Source of the DNA: Anaerolineae bacterium
GTDB taxonomy: Bacteria > Chloroflexota > Anaerolineae > 4572-78
Assembly: GCA_027022125.1 (NCBI GenBank)
Contig: JALVZI010000422.1
Location: 1-6,739 of the forward strand
DNA length: 6,739 nt
Direction of reading: 5' to 3'
This document shows, piece by piece, positions 4,149-6,739 of this stretch. Within the stretch, counting starts at the first letter, position 1, and each line of letters opens with the position of its first letter. A program made the translations under genes and the position numbers. The notes below the pieces were generated by a model. That model was not told the DNA's origin, searched no databases, and saw only the letters and a list, made by a program, of their open reading frames with translations.

Positions 4149-6739
4149 CTATCCCTGAACAGTTGCAAGATTGGCAATTTGTCCATTTGCTGAATCGCTG
4201 CGTCGCCGAAGCGCTGAATCGTAATAATTGTGGACTTGAGACCTGAAACGCGGGTCGAGCAGCAGGCGGGATTGCGGTTTGTCTTCATCTTCTTTTTTAT
4301 GGACGATGGAAATATGCAGCGGGTCGGTTTGGAACTCGTTGCCCGCGGCATCGAAGGCTTTCACCCAAATAACGTGCGTTTCGGTATAGCCCACCGTGTC
4401 GGAAATAATCTGCATTCCGCCGGAGAAAACCTGTGTGTACCCGATGATTTTTTCGGTGTCGGTAATATCGGGGTTGGCGGCGATGTCTTCCGGTGTGCGC
4501 GGCGCGGTGATGCTGATAACCTGTGTCAAGGTGATAACCTGACCCGGCACGGGTTGTCCGTCTTCGCCGATAATGGGTTGTCCATCCGGCGCAAGCAGCG
4601 GCAGGGTTTGGGTGATGGCATATTCCCGGCTGAGGGTTATATCGCTCATCACCAGCGTCCAGCGCATATTGTACGGCGCAACCGTACTTTCACCGATTTT
4701 GCGGTTGTCAATATAGTATTCCACTCTGTCCATCGCAAAATTATCGCTGGCATCCACCTGGAAGTTGACATATTCATCATCTTCCAGCACATACACTTTG
4801 CCGTCTTCCGGGTTGAGAATTTCGGCGGTGGGCGGGGTATTGTCGATGGTCACTTGGGTTGCCTGCCGCTCGAATGAGCCATCGCCGCGCAAAACGGTCA
4901 GTTGCAGGGTGTATAGCCCTTCCGGCAAACCGGACGTTTCCCAGTATTCCAGCGGACCATTATCCACCGGACTGCCGTGGTCGCCGCCAATCTGATTCCA
5001 CGCCTGCGGGTTGAGTCCCTGCCCGAATTCCAGCCGGTAGAGTTGGAAGCCGTCGAGCCGAGCGTTGCCGGTGATGACCACGCCGCCGTGGATATACTCA
5101 AATTGGCGGGGATAGGTTATCGCCACGGGACCCGCCGCGACAGCGCCGGCGCAACTGTCATCATATTCGTGCGGCGGTTGGGGAATACCCTGTTCTTTCA
5201 CCCAGTCATTCGCCACCGGCGGATAAATTTCAAACACCTGCGTTTCAATCAAATCGGGCGGGGTGCAACCGGCAACCGCCAATTTTCCGTTGGCTTTATT
5301 GATTTGAAAGGCTTGATGGACATTATCTTTCTCTTTCGGTTCCGTGCCTTCCAAAAAGAGTTCGGTTTTGGTACTGGGAGTGTACTCGGTGGGCAGCAAT
5401 CCCGACACCGCATCCACCGTGACATCCACCAGTCCGGGCGGACGCAGCCACGTTTCCACCGGCTTGTCGCGGTGATAGTATTCCATCACATCGTGCCAGA
5501 TGGGACCCGCGCCGGAAAGTCCGGTGACATCTTTCATCGGGGTGTTATCGTTATTGCCCACCCACACGGCAACTGCCAACTGCGGGGTATAGCCCAGTGT
5601 CCAGTTATCGCGGAAGTTGTTGGTCGTGCCGGTTTTCGCCGCCACGGGACGGTCATCCAGCACCAGCGAACTGTGCGCGCCGAAAGCGGGGGCGCGGGCA
5701 TTGTTGTCGGTCAAAATGCTGGTCATCAGATATGCCAGCGCGGGGGAGATGATTTGCTCGGTGTGGGGCTGGGTATATTCATACAGAATTTTCCCGTCGG
5801 CATCTTCCACCCGCAAAATTGCCACCGGGTCGAGTTTGCGGTATCCGGGGCGAATATCCTGCTCCGGCACGGGTTTGCCCGCCATCACCCCGTTGTTGGC
5901 AAACACGCTGAACGCATACGCCATATCGAGCGGTTTCACTTCGCCGCCGCCGAGCGTCAGCGCCAAACCGTAATAGTCCTCATCCAGCGTGGTTAATCCC
6001 ATTTTGTGCGCGTTGCGAATCACATCTTTCACGCCCGATTTCTGCATCACCCACACGGCGGGGATGTTGTAACTGCGGGCAAGTGCGTTCCGCACACTGA
6101 CGGGACCGTGATATTTCAGGTCGTAATTTTCGGGCACGTATGGTGGGTTCGGCGGGTCGGGGAATGCCTGCCGCACATCCATAATCATCGTGGCGGCAGT
6201 AACCACTCCTTTTTGCAGTGCGGTCATATAATTAAACGGTTTGAACGATGAACCGGGCTGCCGACCGGGATTGGCTGTACAGACATTCACATTGCCGTCA
6301 TTTTCGGTATCCCAATAATCAACACTGCCCACCATTGCCAAAATCTCGCCGGTTTTGGGACGAATGGCAACCACACAGGCGTTGCTGGCGTTATGGTCGC
6401 CTTCCTGCAATTCCTGCACGTGCTGTTTGGCAATTTCCTGCGCTTTTTCATTCAAATCCAAATCAACAGTGGTGATAACCTTTAATCCGCCACGATAAAC
6501 CGTGCGCGGGTCGAACATTTTCAGCAGTTGGTCGCGGGCATACACGGCAAAATGTGGCGCGACAATATCGAACCGCTGCTGGATCGGTTTCACATCGAGT
6601 TTTTGAGCAAACGCGGCATCCGCTTCGGCTTGGGTGATAACCCCCTCTTCCACCATCCGGTCGAGCGCGATGCCCTGCCGTTTTTTCGCCTGCTCAAAAT
6701 TATCGAGCGGGTTCAGCGCGGGGAACTGCGGTATCGGCG
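4149..6739 (-). CDS. Class A penicillin-binding protein (PBP1A-like), N-terminus off window
   Basis: 862 codons plus TAG are visible; the membrane anchor and most of the glycosyltransferase (GT51) domain lie beyond the right edge. Numbering is from the internal Met at 6656. The end of GT51 is recognisable as NPLDNFEQAKKRQGIALDRM and residues 1-25. The transpeptidase domain (about 55-400) cross-links peptidoglycan outside the membrane and has all motifs: SSFK with nucleophile Ser136, SYN at 195-197 and KTGT at 341-344. A linker leads to a long C-terminal part: one Ig-like module (about 510-605, ending LPEGLYTLQLTVLRGDG) and a second (about 608-785) of Big_7 type (VEYYIDNRKIGES, VKAFDAAGNEF) split by an insertion near 672-757. 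A basic, Ser/Gln-rich tail (about 795-835) ends inside repeat-like DNA. C-terminal Ig-like extensions on such proteins are familiar in Chloroflexota; their role, perhaps wall or glycan contact, is inferred. Confidence 0.97.
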   Translation of the reverse strand, partial: PIPQFPALNPLDNFEQAKKRQGIALDRMVEEGVITQAEADAAFAQKLDVKPIQQRFDIVAPHFAVYARDQLLKMFDPRTVYRGGLKVITTVDLDLNEKAQEIAKQHVQELQEGDHNASNACVVAIRPKTGEILAMVGSVDYWDTENDGNVNVCTANPGRQPGSSFKPFNYMTALQKGVVTAATMIMDVRQAFPDPPNPPYVPENYDLKYHGPVSVRNALARSYNIPAVWVMQKSGVKDVIRNAHKMGLTTLDEDYYGLALTLGGGEVKPLDMAYAFSVFANNGVMAGKPVPEQDIRPGYRKLDPVAILRVEDADGKILYEYTQPHTEQIISPALAYLMTSILTDNNARAPAFGAHSSLVLDDRPVAAKTGTTNNFRDNWTLGYTPQLAVAVWVGNNDNTPMKDVTGLSGAGPIWHDVMEYYHRDKPVETWLRPPGLVDVTVDAVSGLLPTEYTPSTKTELFLEGTEPKEKDNVHQAFQINKANGKLAVAGCTPPDLIETQVFEIYPPVANDWVKEQGIPQPPHEYDDSCAGAVAAGPVAITYPRQFEYIHGGVVITGNARLDGFQLYRLEFGQGLNPQAWNQIGGDHGSPVDNGPLEYWETSGLPEGLYTLQLTVLRGDGSFERQATQVTIDNTPPTAEILNPEDGKVYVLEDDEYVNFQVDASDNFAMDRVEYYIDNRKIGESTVAPYNMRWTLVMSDITLSREYAITQTLPLLAPDGQPIIGEDGQPVPGQVITLTQVISITAPRTPEDIAANPDITDTEKIIGYTQVFSGGMQIISDTVGYTETHVIWVKAFDAAGNEFQTDPLHISIVHKKEDEDKPQSRLLLDPRFRSQVHNYYDSALRRRSDSANGQIANLATVQG

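Larger units (their letters stand above)
3670..4166. repeat. Spacer block 3, bounded by inverted cores (497 bp)
   Basis: The left core is GTAACTAATCAGCGT at 3670. The right core is degenerate, GCAACTGTTCAGGGA read on minus from 4166 (two changes from the consensus), and it forms the last sense codons of the penicillin-binding protein. Contents are the surE-flanking block, a TTTGCGT inverted repeat (3762-3837), a half and a full double-hairpin element, and 9-nt periodic ATCTGCGTC repeats (about 3949-3972 and 4108-4131). No gene or RNA gene is seen in the stretch 3670-4148. The right boundary is the weakest of the three pairs. Confidence 0.45.

Noticed and set aside
2245..4166. Insertion sequence with its own transposase
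   Set aside because: Inverted ends are present, but no frame between them resembles a transposase and no target-site duplication is seen at the ends.
4058..4351. Minus-strand 97-codon frame at the end of the penicillin-binding protein
   Set aside because: It overlaps the real gene in another frame and continues into the direct duplication; most of its length is repeat or shadow.
4230..5996. Plus-strand frames of 215 and 339 codons opposite the penicillin-binding protein
   Set aside because: They lie antisense to a protein with an intact SxxK, SxN and KTGT set and show no family features of their own.

Overview
The window looks like chromosomal DNA from a Chloroflexota bacterium, probably of the Anaerolineae/Caldilineae type. 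This is inferred from protein style and from the spacers, not from a marker gene. Four protein genes are supported, all on the minus strand and read right to left: a class A penicillin-binding protein (4149-6739, N-terminus off the right edge), the nucleotidase surE (2712-3491), a multi-pass membrane protein with a bacterial PH-like domain (1291-2172), and a lipoprotein with a GxGYxYP putative glycosidase fold (1294 down to the left edge, C-terminus missing). The lipoprotein has no ATG and no stop inside the window, so simple ORF calling misses it.

Layout. The PH-like gene and the lipoprotein overlap by the four bases GTGA and probably form a two-gene operon for envelope proteins. surE stands alone between two repeat-filled spacers and carries a clear GAGGA ribosome-binding site. 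The penicillin-binding protein has a normal transpeptidase domain, followed by about 400 residues of extracytoplasmic Ig-like material with an unusual insertion. No tRNA, rRNA, CRISPR, transposase or convincing factor-independent terminator was seen.

The spacers (2173-2711 and 3492-4148) are the unusual part. They are built almost entirely from repeats: a 58-nt double-hairpin element with closing arms (two identical copies and one half copy), a near-perfect 99-nt direct duplication, a C/G-rich hairpin block with a G-quadruplex motif, oligomer repeats of 7, 9 and 10 nt period, and inverted copies of a block on each side of surE. Most striking, a 15-nt core, GTAACTnnnCAG(C/G)GT, occurs as three inward-facing pairs (2245/2709, 3501/3654, 3670/4166). 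These pairs cut the non-coding DNA into three blocks of 465, 154 and 497 bp whose ends sit close to the start or stop codons, and in one case inside a gene's last codons. Repeat DNA also appears to have supplied coding sequence: the long N-terminal part of the lipoprotein, the C-terminal tail of the penicillin-binding protein, and false N-terminal extensions of the PH-like gene and surE.

Three of the four genes (penicillin-binding protein, PH-like membrane protein, lipoprotein) point to the cell envelope. surE is a housekeeping nucleotidase with no evident link to them.
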